Assembly (NCBI GenBank): GCA_946807835.1
Contig: OX327690.1
Span: 28,862,501-28,926,500 of the forward strand
Direction of reading: 5' to 3'
Length of the DNA: 64,000 nucleotides
Source of the DNA: Ailanthus altissimus
Taxonomy: Eukaryota; Streptophyta; Magnoliopsida; Sapindales; Simaroubaceae
The position numbers and the translations under genes were made by a program. The first letter of the stretch is position 1; each line of letters starts with the position of its first letter. The notes under the pieces were generated by a model that was not told where the DNA came from, did no database searches, and saw nothing but the letters and a program-made list of their open reading frames with translations. Shown piece by piece: positions 10,907 through 22,674 of the stretch.

Positions 10907-11911
10907 CTACAGATGTAGAGATAGATCTATATCTCCTGGGACTTCATGTTCAGCATCAAATGAAATCCCAAAGCCAGAAAATGAGTTCTCCACATCCTTA
11001 ATAAGAGGTAGTTCTTTGGTCTGAGACTCCTCTATTTCCGCAGGCATGTTGGGGGCTATCTTAAGCCGTTTTGATGCTCTCATCATCTCAGTATTTCCAG
11101 GAGCATCAACTGGGTACATCCTCTTGCCCTCTTCGCAAGTCAAGAAACCTTCCATCTTATATAGACGACCTTCATCATAGCCTGAACATGCAAAAGGATC
11201 CATGAAAGATGAACCAGGAAAGGCAGTTTCTTTCAAGCCAGGTGATTGATTTGAGCCAATAAACAGATATAGATTAGTTACAGTGGATGTAATAAATGAA
11301 GGCTTACCATGGTTATACTGGGAGATCTCCGAGGTACGTCCATAGAAGAATGGGTTACCATCTTGGTACGTTCGGCCCACATCAGTACTTAATTGACAGA
11401 CTCCATTCAGGCCTAAACTTGATGAAGGATTCAAAGAGAAACCAGTGGCTGCAGTGCTACCAGAAGGAGCAAAAGCTGTTAACAATATAAACAGTTAGAA
11501 AGGGGAAGTTCATTATTCAAATGTCAAAAGAAAGATTTGGAGATATTAAAACAATTGATTTTTGGTGCTTTTACGACTGTATTCAGAGAACTTACTCCTT
11601 CTCGCATGCACTTGGGTAGACTTGTTTGAGAAGGACCTCCTAGGAAAAGTTAGATTGTTTCCAACCCATCGACAAGAATTGCCAGGTTGATTGTTAGAGA
11701 GGGGAAGAGGAGAGTTGCTAGTAAATCCAATGGAATTACTGGAACTACCAGAAAACTTTTTCCTCCATGCTGACTTAATCTGAGCATGATGAGTCCTAAC
11801 GTGTCCTGCAAGTGGCCGGTGGCTAGGGAACACTTTTTTGCAATAGATGCAAGAATGTATACCTGCAGGCTTCTCTGAATTTTGGTCAGCGCTTGAAGGG
11901 GAGTTCATCAT
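10907..11911 (-). CDS. C2H2 zinc-finger protein with C-terminal EAR repression motif
   Basis: Two coding exons on the minus strand: 11911-11596 and 11475-10907 (donor AAGGA|GTAAGT, acceptor TTAACAG|CT, phase 1 at both ends). The spliced frame is 885 nt, 294 residues. A single C2H2 finger lies near residues 20-41: CIYC, then FPSHRPLAGHVRTH, giving C-X2-C-X12-H-X3-H with a PLAGH helix in place of the plant QALGGH. Basic residues follow (SAWRKKF). The C terminus ends D-L-S-L-H-L, an LxLxL-type EAR motif that in plants recruits TOPLESS-family co-repressors. A nuclear transcriptional repressor is therefore the likely role; targets are unknown. The open frame reaches 12010 and looks like a signal peptide upstream, but that part is read as a polypyrimidine tract and acceptor of a leader intron. 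The ATG pair at 11911 and 11908 is preferred as start. Confidence 0.8.
11230..11307 (-). other. Candidate 78-nt in-frame intron inside the zinc-finger gene
   Basis: A donor ATG|GTAAGC and an acceptor CTTGAAAG bracket 78 nt, exactly 26 codons, with an internal CTAAT-type branch site. The frame is open whether it is removed or kept. The encoded segment is hydrophobic and unlike its surroundings. The protein would be 294 residues (retained) or 268 (spliced). Confidence 0.4.
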
Positions 11912-11940
11912 TGAAGTTGAAAAAGAGACCCCAAATGGGG

Positions 11941-13956
11941 CTAGGACCAAGAAGAAGAGAAGGGAAACATAAAATGCAAGAGAAACCATTCGATGGTGAA
12001 GAATACCCACTTCTTACTCCATGTTATATTCATCCAGGGGAGATATATAGGTCAAATTGGTTAGACTAATTAATGTAAAATGACAATCCTAATAAAATCA
12101 TTTAAGAAGAGAAAATACATATGCTAAAAAAAGAAAAAGTTGCCATAGTTGAGTTCTATGCAATTACTGCTGGAAGCGGCCTTATCCACAAAAATCTACA
12201 TTTAGAATAGCGATAAATGCCAAAAGAAAGCACCAACGCTTAGCAAAACAAATGTCACAGCCGCGTAAAAGAAATTGACCAGCTATTGCACTGTCATGAA
12301 ACATGTAAATCTTTTGCATCCGTCATTTCACGATTTGGAAATCCAAAGAATACATCCAATGGAAGCCCAAATCTCCATTCGAGATCACAATGGTTAGAGA
12401 TGTGATAATTCTAAACAAAGTTGATGGCTCAATAGTTGGCAGTCTAATGAGTACCAAGTACTAACTCATCCCAAGTATTAATCAATGAGCATGAATGGTA
12501 GAGACAACAATAAAGGTATGTTGGTCATTTGCCCATTTGAATTTTCAAGCAAGATTTAAATGTGACAACCACTGAGCCTCTAAACTGCCTAATAACAGTC
12601 AAGTATTTTCCACAAGTAGTCAAAAACAACAGCCAATATGTTAATACCATTCATCTTGCTAAAAATATTTTATTGAAAAAGACTTGCAAGATTGGACAGC
12701 ACTTCACAATTATCAAATCCCACAGAGATGAAAATTTCAAATAAAAATGTACCCCATATAAATATGACTGTCTACAGAGGTTCCTAGATAAGTAAAATAA
12801 ATCATGAGGGAGTACACAAAAATTGCTCTGAAATCGATTTTATCCAGCATATTAAATCCAACTCGACTCATTAAAGCTCAACCTGAGACTAGTGGGCACG
12901 TGTTACATGAGTCCTTTTCCTCCACTATCCAAATCCAAAATCTCCATTTATTGTATAGAATGGCATTATCACGCGAGTTGGAAGATTTATATGACTAGCC
13001 TGTCACCATAATAATTCACTCCAATAACAGGCTATTCAAATTGAAATACTATGTGCGCAAATAGAATATGACCTAGTCTTCAACAGAAAAATTTTAGGTG
13101 ACATACAAAATAAATGAACTGTTCACATTGACTCTAAAGCATATGTGTAAAAGGTCAGATCTAAGCAACTAGCCCGTTGATTTAAAGCAGAACAAGAGAG
13201 TAAATGTCAAATGACAAAAAATTCTATGATTTAAGCTGGATGATATTGGTTGACATATAGCACTATCTGAGTCTCACTCAAAAAGGAATTGTTGGCCGAT
13301 ACAAGGATGACACAAGAAGCCCCAACTACATGCACTCAAAGCTTCCTAATTTTGGTCTTCATATTTCTTCTCATTCATAGTTCAAACATAAACAAAAAGT
13401 AAAATACATTTTCCTCGAAGGTGAGTTGAAGTATTAGAACCAACTAATCCGAACAGAAAATACACATTAAACAATTAGAAGATTCAAGATAAGTCCAAAT
13501 GAGTTGCATAATTTCATCAATAATGAAAACATAAAAGAAACTTGCTAAATTTCAAAGGTATTTTGCTAAGCAGAGCTTAAGCTAAATCCAATAACCACAT
13601 ATAATTTTGGACATCAGTAATTAAAAATAAAAACAGCTTAAAAAATTCTCGTTCCTTCGAATAAATTATATACATCGTCAGTAATTAAAATTAAAAAATA
13701 GTTTCACAAATTCTCAATCATCCGAATAAATGCACAGCATATGGAAAAGAAGTAATCACTAGTACAACGAAGATCTAAAATACATATTGTCCAAGACTGA
13801 TAACTTAATCCATAATTCAATAAATTTAAGAAAAAAAAATGTACTTGTGTTACTAAACGATCACAGAAAAAAGATCATAAATCATTACATTGATGCGGCA
13901 AAATCTTAGTATCATAGAAATCAAAATTATCGATTAATTCTTAAAGAGAGAGTTAC
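11941..13956 (-). other. Probable 2-kb 5'-UTR intron of the zinc-finger gene
   Basis: The minus-strand acceptor is a textbook pyrimidine tract ending TTCTTGGTCCTAG, 29 bases before the ATG pair. The candidate donor TATAA|GTAACT is at 13956. The intervening 2,016 nt are AT-rich with no coding signature. Leader introns of this length occur in plant regulatory genes and often raise expression. The pairing of these two sites is inferred. Confidence 0.5.
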
Positions 13957-14090
13957 TTATATAAGAGATCTATCTGTCTCTGGATGCTGGGTGTCTCCGG
14001 CGGAGAGCCACCGGCGGTTGCTTTAGCGGTTCCGTGCCTCCATAGCTGAGATGGAGTGAATCGCCGCTTCTTTTGCTCGGCTGTTTTAAT
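13957..14090 (-). other. Probable non-coding leader exon of the zinc-finger gene
   Basis: A GC-richer island in AT-rich surroundings, ending at the candidate donor near 13956. It contains a short upstream ORF on the minus strand (ATGGAGGCACGG..., six codons then TAA near 14025). The upper boundary is approximate. It may be a leader exon or part of an unrelated transcript. Confidence 0.4.
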
Positions 14091-15416
14091 TTCAGTTACG
14101 TCCTCAATTTAAAATTTTTTCTCGCGTTTTATTTATTGCCGACTTTAAAATGCGGGAAATTGAATTGAATCATTCGGTCAATATTACTAATTATGATTTC
14201 AGAAAAATGAAAAATAAAAGTAACGCTATCATTCAATTATGATTTCAGAAAAATGAGAAATAAAATTAAACGTTATAGAGTTTAAATAGATATTTTAAAA
14301 TATCGGACGTTGCATTTGAGAGTTTATAGGCATTTCATACGAAAAGAATTTGTTTCAACGAGCAATGTAAATTCATAATACTTAAATATAAACACGAAAC
14401 AAAATTTTATAACATATTTTAAATTATAAATTAATTAAATAATGTCACGATATGAATATATTGCGTTTCGAACAAAGGAGAAATTTTATACGACGAAAAC
14501 AGTAAAAAGAAAAAACAAAGACGTGTGGTTAGATCATTGGGCTTAAAGACGTAGGGTTCATTGGCCCAATTTTGTTTAAATATTAGTTATTCTAAACACA
14601 TCTTTCTCTATTCTAAATACACCTACATCGTTATATGAACGCAGGTGAGTAGTTCTTTTACTAACCCAATCCTCTTTTGAAATAGAGCGAAAAGAAAAAT
14701 TTACTTCCCAAACATTTACTAGGCCACATGTTCGTGTGTTCCTTTTCTTTTTCTCTCTTTTTTTTTTTTTAAGGAAACATTTTTCGTATGTTTCATTAAG
14801 GTGGCGTGTCCCCAGCAAATTTATTCATTGACTAAGAATTTTTGGGGTACTGGGCAAACGTTTCAGCAAATGCAATTGCGTGAAGGCACCGTGAAATTTT
14901 CATTCTGGTTGAATCCTGATACAAATTCGAAGTGATGTTGCACCAAACTTATGGACGTTGATTTTTTTATTTATTTATGTATAATTTAACCAGAGTTCAT
15001 ATCATGATTTCTCCATTTTTAGCAATGCTCTTGACGAGAACCCACATAATTCTCATTAGTCATTTCAAATATCACGCTTGATGATTATGTGCAAATATTA
15101 TTTCATGACAAGGACATTTTTATTTTGTCTATATGTATCATTTGATAATTTAATTTAATTTTTATTTTTAAGTTCTTTTTTTATTTTTTATCTTTAAGAA
15201 AATACTTCAAATCTTGTTTCTTTCTTTTTTCAAAGAGAATATTTACATTTATTTAAAGGAAAATAAAACCAAAAAGATAATGAAATTTTTTTTATTCATG
15301 TCAAAATAATAGTTAGTTTGAACTTTAAAACGGTGTTATTTTAAATTATGTAATTTTAAGTTAATAAATTTTTATGTATTAGATGTTCGCATTAGAAAAT
15401 GACTCTAGGGAAAGAG

Positions 15417-15439
15417 ATATATATATATATATATATATC
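15417..15439. repeat. (AT)n microsatellite with adjoining TATG repeat
   Basis: About eleven AT units followed by CTATGTATGTATGTATATG. Confidence 0.85.
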
Positions 15440-15630
15440 TATGTATGTATGTATATGTATAGGCATGAGATGAAGGCATTTGTAAGCTTTGACAAAAGTT
15501 CTCAATTCGTTTAGTGAAAGTGCCAGCACTATATGTAATGCTTCACAAAAATGGACTGTTTTCATTTGATTATTTGTGAATTGTGATGATCTATCACCAT
15601 ATCAATCGATTCTGTTCATATCCAAATCGC

Positions 15631-16102
15631 AATTTCAATTCTTGATCTTCGTATAAATTACAAAGACACATATTAAAACAGACGCGGGAGAGAAAATGAC
15701 AATTACTTCCGTGGTTTTAGCTAATATCCACTTATCCTTTTATAATTTTAAAAACAATTAAAACTATTCTATCATTAGGAATACTTCTGAAAATTTGAGA
15801 ACAAAATCATAAAAAATAAGTTTTTAGGAGATTTGAACCCTTCACCTCCAAAATAAAAATTGGTAATTTCAATTCTTAATCTTGATATAAATTATAAAGA
15901 CACATATTGAAATAGACGTGAGAGAGAAATCGACCATTACCCCTGTGGCTTTAATTAATATTCACTTATACTCTTACGATTTAAATAAAAACAACCAAAA
16001 CTATCATGCCATTAGAAATAACCCTGAAAATTTGAGAACAAAACCACAAAAAAAAAGAGTTTCAAGGGGATTTGAACCTTAATCTCCAAAATAAAAATTG
16101 TG
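15631..16102. repeat. Tandem direct duplication, unit about 234 bp
   Basis: Two head-to-tail diverged copies. Copy 1 starts at 15631 (AATTTCAATTCTTGATCTTC) and copy 2 at 15865 (AATTTCAATTCTTAATCTTG). Shared landmarks include AAAGACACATATT, GAAAATTTGAGAACAAAA and GGATTTGAACC near each end. The copies differ by many substitutions, so the duplication is old. No coding potential. Confidence 0.8.
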
Positions 16103-19100
16103 AATCACTTGACCAAACTTATGATTAATGAAAATTTTATGAAGATTAATATATATACCCTATATATAAATTAGATTAATTATAAATCATAAATTAAATA
16201 ATTTTTTATTACAATTGCTAATAAATTTTTTTATGTTATATCACAAATAAAAAAAATGATAATTAATGACTAAATATGAAAAATATATATATTTTTTTAC
16301 TTCTGTTGGAAAACTACTTTTTATAATTAATTTAATTATTAATATTTTTTTATTACATTTCAATTAATTTAAGAATAATTAGAAAAATTAGAAGATGTTT
16401 ATAATGAATTTCCAAAAAAAAACAGCATTTTTTGTAAGCTTGTTTGAATTAAGAATTATTTAAAATACTTTTAGACTTATTACTATTGATGATTTTGAGT
16501 AACAATATTTTATTAACTTATAACTAATACTTCATCTAATTATTTATTAGGTATATATGTTAGTGTTCATAAAAAATTTAATAATTATATATTATTAAGG
16601 GTAAAATTATAAAATAATATAAATAATTAAAAGATAACAAAAAATTATTAATAATATGAGAGTTTTGATCATTTTCAAAAATTATAGAGGAATAAGTAAA
16701 CATTAATTGAAATCACAATAGAATAATAGTTGTTTTCGCATGGTCAGGATTGAAGAATATGCAAAATTATGAGTGAAAACGAACTTGTAAAAATTGGTGA
16801 ACTATGACATGGACTAAAAGAAGCAACGCGGCTTTCTGCGAAAATGGATAGTGTTATTTAAAATTTGTGTAGTGACATTGGCAATGGCATATATATGAAA
16901 AGATTAATAATAAATGGTGTCCTTTTGGTGGAATGTGACTGTACTAATGATGAATTATTAATGGCTAATTAGATAAGCTGGTGGTGCTATATTTAAGCTG
17001 TTGACATGGATGAGAAAGAGACTACAAGTTGACGTACGAACTTAAGCAACTTGCTTGTTCCAGAAAGCTTGCATTCGAATTCGATTGGCTTAGCATGGTC
17101 ACTTAGTCCACGTCGAGAAGTGACAACACAATTCGGTGCCATGGATATCACAAGTTTTCTCCTGAGAAATTGATCAGAAGCAAAATGTTGCTTTTCTGGG
17201 TGTAGTTTTTTTTACTAGACATTAATAAGGTTGTATGAATTATGGATGCATGTTTATGATATGTAGAAATATTAACATATATCTTTATTTTGTTAATGTT
17301 TCTGCATCATGTGGTATGACTTTTTCTTGCCATGCCATTCATGTATGTATTGAGAAGACCAGTTGGTTAAAAACCAACCAAAAGAATATCACAAGGGTTT
17401 TGTATTATTACTACTTTTGATCTCTTTTACAGAAATATAATAAATTTTCAGTGTATATATATATGATTCAACCATTTTGAAAAATCTAAAGGTACTAGTA
17501 ACATTTCATCATTCTGATATGTTTTGTTATCATAGAATTTTACCTAAAGAAGAATGAGAGAAAAGAATGATCAGTATAAATTCAACAATATTAGTTTGTG
17601 CTTGTCATTTTCCTTCCGGCTTCTTGTTTGGTTTGCAAGAAAAGCCGCTGACATTTCTAAAGCAAAGAACCTTGAACTTCAAAATTTGAAGTAAATATAG
17701 TACCTAACCTTGAACTTTCTACCACTTTGCCTACCCTTCAGTTGAAGTATGACCACACATATAAAAAAATCATATCGCTAGTCTAACTAAGATAGTGTTT
17801 CCCATACCAATAGTCGACCAATGGCCTGGTTCATGCACCGAGACACGATTCAACTTTCATATGCCTAAAAACAAGCAACAAAATTATTAAGAAGAGAAAT
17901 GAAAAATAGCCGAACGAGAATAAGTACTGCTATTAGTGCCAAGAGAGTAAGTAAAGAGATCGGAATTAGGTGGAAAGGTAATGTGAATTTTATATCAAAA
18001 GGTACCAATAACGTGCAAAACTCTCTATTAGGATGCGTGATTCTTTAAAATACACATAAATGGGGAAGTAATAATCACGGTACTCAATTTTTTCTTCTTT
18101 AGGCATTTAATTTCTTCCTGAATGATGCCCAATTTTTAATGATGAAATTATCAAAAACAATGGCTCACATTCTCCCAATGTTCCATGCAAACCATGTGCT
18201 ACCATACACATACAATCCCATCGAATCTCTTTCTCTTTCTGAGGAGCCTACTTTTGTCTTGTCACCTTTTGATTAAGGACCATCCCAGAAATGGGTTTCA
18301 TTTCATTTTCGCCTGTTAAAAAGAAATAATTCGTACCTAATTCTTGGATACATCTACTTAATTAATAATTTTCTAGAACAATTTGACCCCTTTCTTCTTC
18401 TTTTACCAGTGCATGCACCAGCAAAAAGTTTGAAACCAAAAAGGCTAATTAATTAAGAAGAGCACAATGAGTCAAGACCAAGAGAATAAGAGACCCCCGT
18501 TTTGTTTTTTTCTTGCCGCAAAATATTATCTTCAGGAAAAATTTCTTCTAAGTTTTCAATTTTCAGAAGCAACAAGATTATTACAATAACATTATCAACT
18601 TAATCAATTTTGGGGGCTAGAGTTAGGTGGGTATTGGCAGTTAGTAGTTTATTTCCCGTTAGTCTGGTGTTAAGGGAATCTTCCTATTATTATATTACTG
18701 AATAAAAATATATGTGGCTAGCCATTACATATTACTGAATATAAATATTCTTATTATTTATTGATTAAAGAAAGAAAAGAGGACCACCCATGATTTGCAT
18801 CCCAATTCCCATGCATATAATTCATTAGTGAATGAATTGAGTGTTCAAATTAAGCTTTCAACTTTTTCTGAATACGTAAAAAATAATGTGGGTTGGGGAA
18901 GGGCGACTGAGTGATTACCAAGTATCTAAAATTTCGATTTGCTTAATCTTACCTGCCTAGCTATAATCATTTAAAAATTGTATAAATTACGCTTTCAATT
19001 AAGACCTAAGACTTAAAAGACATTTGTTATCTATCTATCCATGATGTGCAATAGGAGATCATCATTAGGTTTCACGTTTTCAAAGCAGTGAAATTAGGTC

Positions 19101-19924
19101 TTTGTATATGTATTTGAAAGGATTCAACGACAATGATTGGGTTGGTAATTTGAAGCATCTAATTGCACATAAAAAAAAAGTGTGTGATGAGGTGATTATG
19201 CAATAAATTTTCATAAAGTAGATGATTAATGGGAATAATAATACACCCACATAAAAACATCCCTCGCAATTAACAAATCAAGTAGGATTATATATTTAGA
19301 AGATGCTTAAGAATATATCTAAATGGGGATCTTCATATGGGATGTGCATAAACTGCACCCCATGTGTACACGTGGGAATTATACCAACAATTGATACGGG
19401 GAAGATTTTTCGGCCGATCATTACCTTGACATGTGGGCGGCACTGATCTTTACTCACAAGGAGTGAAGTTATTGGCTTTCGTTTTTTGCCCACTTATAAC
19501 TCTTTCATGTATCTTATTCATTCCTCTGATTAACTTAATTACTAATTAGCAATAGGCTATTAGTTGAATTAGGACTTCTTTTAAGTTAAATTTACTTAAG
19601 TTTTAAGGATCTTTTTTTAGTATGAAGGTCAAGATCTATTTTTTAATATTTTTTTATTATTTATTAATCACATATTTGTATTTTTTTAAATAAAAATTAA
19701 ATTTAAGAAAAAAATTTGATCCTTCATAATTATTCATGACTTTTTAAAAAAATAACAAATTAGATGGATGATTAAAAATACGTCTGATATATATATAATT
19801 AGTTAATTGATTTTGTGTCCATTTTTTTGACATTGACTACACATCAGCATAATAATTAAGGAAGTGTTTTTGTAGCAATGAAAAACTTTCTTCTCGATAT
19901 TGATTTAGGATTGGCATGTTAGTG

Positions 19925-19929
19925 GTTGA
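19925..19929. repeat. Target site duplication GTTGA, left copy, copia element 1
   Basis: GTTGA immediately precedes the left LTR and recurs exactly at 24914-24918 after the right LTR. Confidence 0.9.
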
Positions 19930-20355
19930 TGTTAGGAAATTGATGGATGATGCAGGGTTGCAGCTAAAGTAAAATTGAGAAAAATAATGAAAATAAAATA
20001 AGATAAATATAAGAGTTTACGTGGTTTAGTTTTTAGCCTATGTTCATAGGTGAAGACAGAAGAATCTCTTACTATTAGAAATAGAGAATACAAGTATTGT
20101 AGTATTTTAACCTTACAACCCAAAATCCCAATACACCAAATTCTCTCAAATCACTCAAAAACTCTCTCAAAGCTTTTGAAACTCTCTCTAAATTTCTTAT
20201 TTTTGGAATGAAATATGAATTGCTAAACTCTCCCTAAATGGGAGAGTTTAGCATGGTGGACAGCCAATAAATGGCTGTCCACCATTGTTGAAATCATTGC
20301 TGGCACCGTATGCCAGCAATTATGTAGCTAGCACACAGTGCCAGCTACCACAACA
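19930..20355 (-). repeat. 3' LTR of copia element 1 (left)
   Basis: Starts TGTTAGG and ends CACAACA on the + strand. It pairs with 24495-24913. It has lost CG dinucleotides that the other LTR keeps (for example CAGGGTTGCAG here against CGGGGTCGCAG there). It contains the conserved U5-like motif of copia LTRs, GTGGACGTAGG...GCCGAACCACGT in the other copy, in decayed form. Confidence 0.95.
20221..20347. repeat. Four consecutive hairpins at the U3 edge of the LTR
   Basis: Perfect or near-perfect inverted repeats lie almost end to end. 20221-20253: 14-bp stem, loop TAAAT. 20253-20285: 14-bp stem, loop ATAAA. 20296-20320: 10-bp stem, loop CCGTA. 20325-20347: 10-bp stem with one mismatch, loop ACA. 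On the element's own strand they occupy the first 135 bp of U3. The right LTR keeps the last two perfectly (24854-24878, 24883-24905) and the first two in decayed form. Confidence 0.93.
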
Positions 20356-20367
20356 TTTCTCCCACTT
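20356..20367 (-). other. Polypurine tract of copia element 1
   Basis: AAGTGGGAGAAA on the minus strand abuts the 3' LTR, where plus-strand DNA priming takes place in LTR retrotransposons. Confidence 0.8.
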
Positions 20368-20433
20368 GGAGATTTGATTGAGAATCAATCAAGTCTCCAC
20401 ACCATTCTTTCTTCTTCGTCAAAGTCATGTTGC

Positions 20434-21213
20434 CTACGTGTCTGCTAGACCATACAAGAATCTGCACCATACAAACTTGTTGTTATTAGTGGGCTTGGTC
20501 AACACATCTGCGAGGTTATCATCTGTATGAATATTTTTCATATCCACACTTCCATCTTCTACCACTTCACGAACAAAGTGATATTGAACACCTATGTGCT
20601 TCGTTTTTGAATGAAAAACTGGATTCCTTGCAATGTGCAAAGCACTCTGACTGTCACAAAACAATTCAACTTTCTTTTGCTTGTGCCCGAGCTCCTCCAG
20701 TAATCTTTGTATCCAAATTACTTCCTTGCAAGCTTGTGTAGTTGCCATATATTCTGCTTCTATAGTAGATAATGCCACAACAGTTTGCAGTTTTGAAACC
20801 CAGCTTACAGCTCCTTCTGCAAGTTTAAACACATAGTCAGTAATAGATTTTCTTTTATTAAGGTCTCCTGCAAAATCTGAATCCACATAGCCCTTAATAA
20901 TAAAATCTGATCCTCCGTAACATAAAGCAACATCTGAGGTACCCTTAATGTATCTAAGGATCCTCTTGACACAACCCCAATGCTCTCTACCAGGATTCGC
21001 CATGTATCTACTAACTGCTCCCACTGCTTGTGCAATGTTTGGTCTGATACAAATCATAGCAAACATTACACTTCCCACTACTGATGCATACGGTACTCGA
21101 GACATCTCCTTCCTCTTTGCTTCTTTGCTATGACACATCTTAGAGGATAACTTGAAATTAACAGGGAGTGGGGTACTAATTGACTTACAATCTTGCATGT
21201 TGAAGCGCCACAA
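20434..21213 (-). pseudogene. Copia element 1: end of reverse transcriptase and RNase H
   Basis: 259 open codons covering the thumb/connection region (YASVVGSVMFAM, ISRYM-type segment) and RNase H (YVDSDFAGD, STIEAEYMA, LFCDSQSALHIA, KTKHI). It ends the polyprotein about 80 bp before the purine tract. It is separated from the upstream part by an in-frame TAG at about 21239, where family members usually have tryptophan. Confidence 0.93.
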
Positions 21214-21243
21214 GATTTTCTTTAAGTAATTCTTCTGAGAAAG

Positions 21244-21570
21244 CTAAATCTTCCTGTTATTTTTGTCTCGATGAATTTGTATCCCTAAAATCTTGTTTGT
21301 TGGTCCCAAGTCCTTCATATCAAATTCCCTAGCCAACTGTGCCTTTAATTCTTGGACTCGATCTTTGTTGGGGCCTGCCACCAACATATCATCTACGTAC
21401 AACAACAAAATAATGAAATCATTATCATCTTTAAACCTTTTGTAGTATGTACAATGGTCTGAACTAAGTCTGTTGTATCCAAGGCTGATGATATAGGAAT
21501 CAAATCTCTTGTACCAACACCTCGGCGCCTGTTTGAGACCGTACAGAGATTTGTTCAACCTGCAAACCAA
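21244..21570 (-). pseudogene. Copia element 1: reverse transcriptase core with YVDD
   Basis: 108 codons with KSLYGLKQAPRCWY, the catalytic LLYVDDMLVAG, and DMKDLGPTNKILGIQI. The frame is the same as both neighbours; only single stop codons separate them. Confidence 0.95.
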
Positions 21571-21573
21571 GTT

Positions 21574-22611
21574 CTATTTTCCTTCTTCTTTAAAACCTTC
21601 TGGTTGGAGCATATAAATTTCTTCTTCAAGATCTCCATAAAGAAAATCTGTCTTCACATCTAGCTGCTCTAGATGAAAGTTAAATGTAGCACACATTGCC
21701 AGGACTATTCTGACTGTCGTGAGTCGAACCACAGAGGAAAATATCTCATTAAAGTCAATACCTTCTTTTTGAGCATAACCTTTCACCACCAATCTCGTAC
21801 GATACCGCTCAACTTGGTCATTGCCATTCCGTTTGATCTTGTAGACCCATTTGTTACCAATGACTTTTCTTCTACGTGGTAGTGCAACCAGTTTCCATGT
21901 TTTGTTTTTATACAAAGTTTCAATTTCTTCTTGCATTGCTGTCATCCATAAAGAAACATCTTGACTTTTAGAAGCCTCCTGGAAAGTTGTTGGCTCTCCA
22001 TCCTCTGTTAGAAGGCAGTATGCAACATGAGCCTCTATGACATACTCCGAGTGCCATGATGGTGGTCGTTTTTCACAAGTTGATCGACGATCATCTGTAA
22101 CCTCAGACTCTACTGATTCTTGTTCTTCATGCTCTGGTTCTGCTTCAGAAGAATCTGAATCTTCTTGTACTTGATTATTTTCCATTTGTATCGTTGTAGT
22201 CTCTGGAATTTCCTTCACTGTGCTATCATCTTTATCATTCATTTGCAATTTATCTTCTACAAATATCACATCTCTGCTAATGACGACCTTGTGGGTAGTG
22301 GGATCCCACAGGTGATACCCCTTGACTCCAGCAGCATATCCCAAGAAAAGGCATTTTCTGGATTTTGGATCCAGCTTTGTTGTTTCTTGGGGATTATACA
22401 TCACGTACACATGACTTCCAAATGTATGAAGGCGAGAATAATCAACTGGTTTTCCAGTCCACATCTCCATCGGTGTCTTCAACTCGATTGCTGTTGATGG
22501 TGACCGATTTACCACATAACAGGTGGTTTTGACTGCTTCAGCCCAAAATGTCTTGGCTAAACCTACAGTTTTTAACATAGCTCTTGTTCTCTCCAACAAG
22601 GTTATGTTCAT
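21574..22611 (-). pseudogene. Copia element 1: integrase C-terminal part and start of reverse transcriptase
   Basis: 345 codons. Integrase C-terminal region: MNITLLERTRAML, AVKTTCYVVNRSPS, LHTFGSHVYV, KCLFLGYAAGVKGYHLW. An acidic linker follows, then the start of reverse transcriptase: MQEEIETLYKNKTWKLV, KWVYKIKRN, LDVKTDFLYGDLEEEIYM. The usual DVKTAFL carries D in place of A. Confidence 0.95.
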
Positions 22612-22674
22612 CCGCTCTGCTACTCTATTCTGCTGAGGCGTGTAAGCTGTGCTAAATTGCCGCTTGATGCCTTC

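Larger units (their letters stand above)
14100..19924. other. Gene-poor AT-rich intergenic region
   Basis: No open frame here resembles a protein. It contains an AT microsatellite at 15417-15439 and a tandem duplication at 15631-16102 (listed separately). From about 16.1 to 16.7 kb it is almost pure A/T. No terminal repeats or transposon coding remnants were recognised. Confidence 0.5.

Noticed and set aside
19296..19493. 65-codon minus-strand ORF MGKKRKPITSLL...
   Set aside because: No family resemblance or splice context, and no neighbouring coding signal.
22165..22497. Plus-strand ORF of 110 codons
   Set aside because: Antisense to the integrase region of copia element 1.
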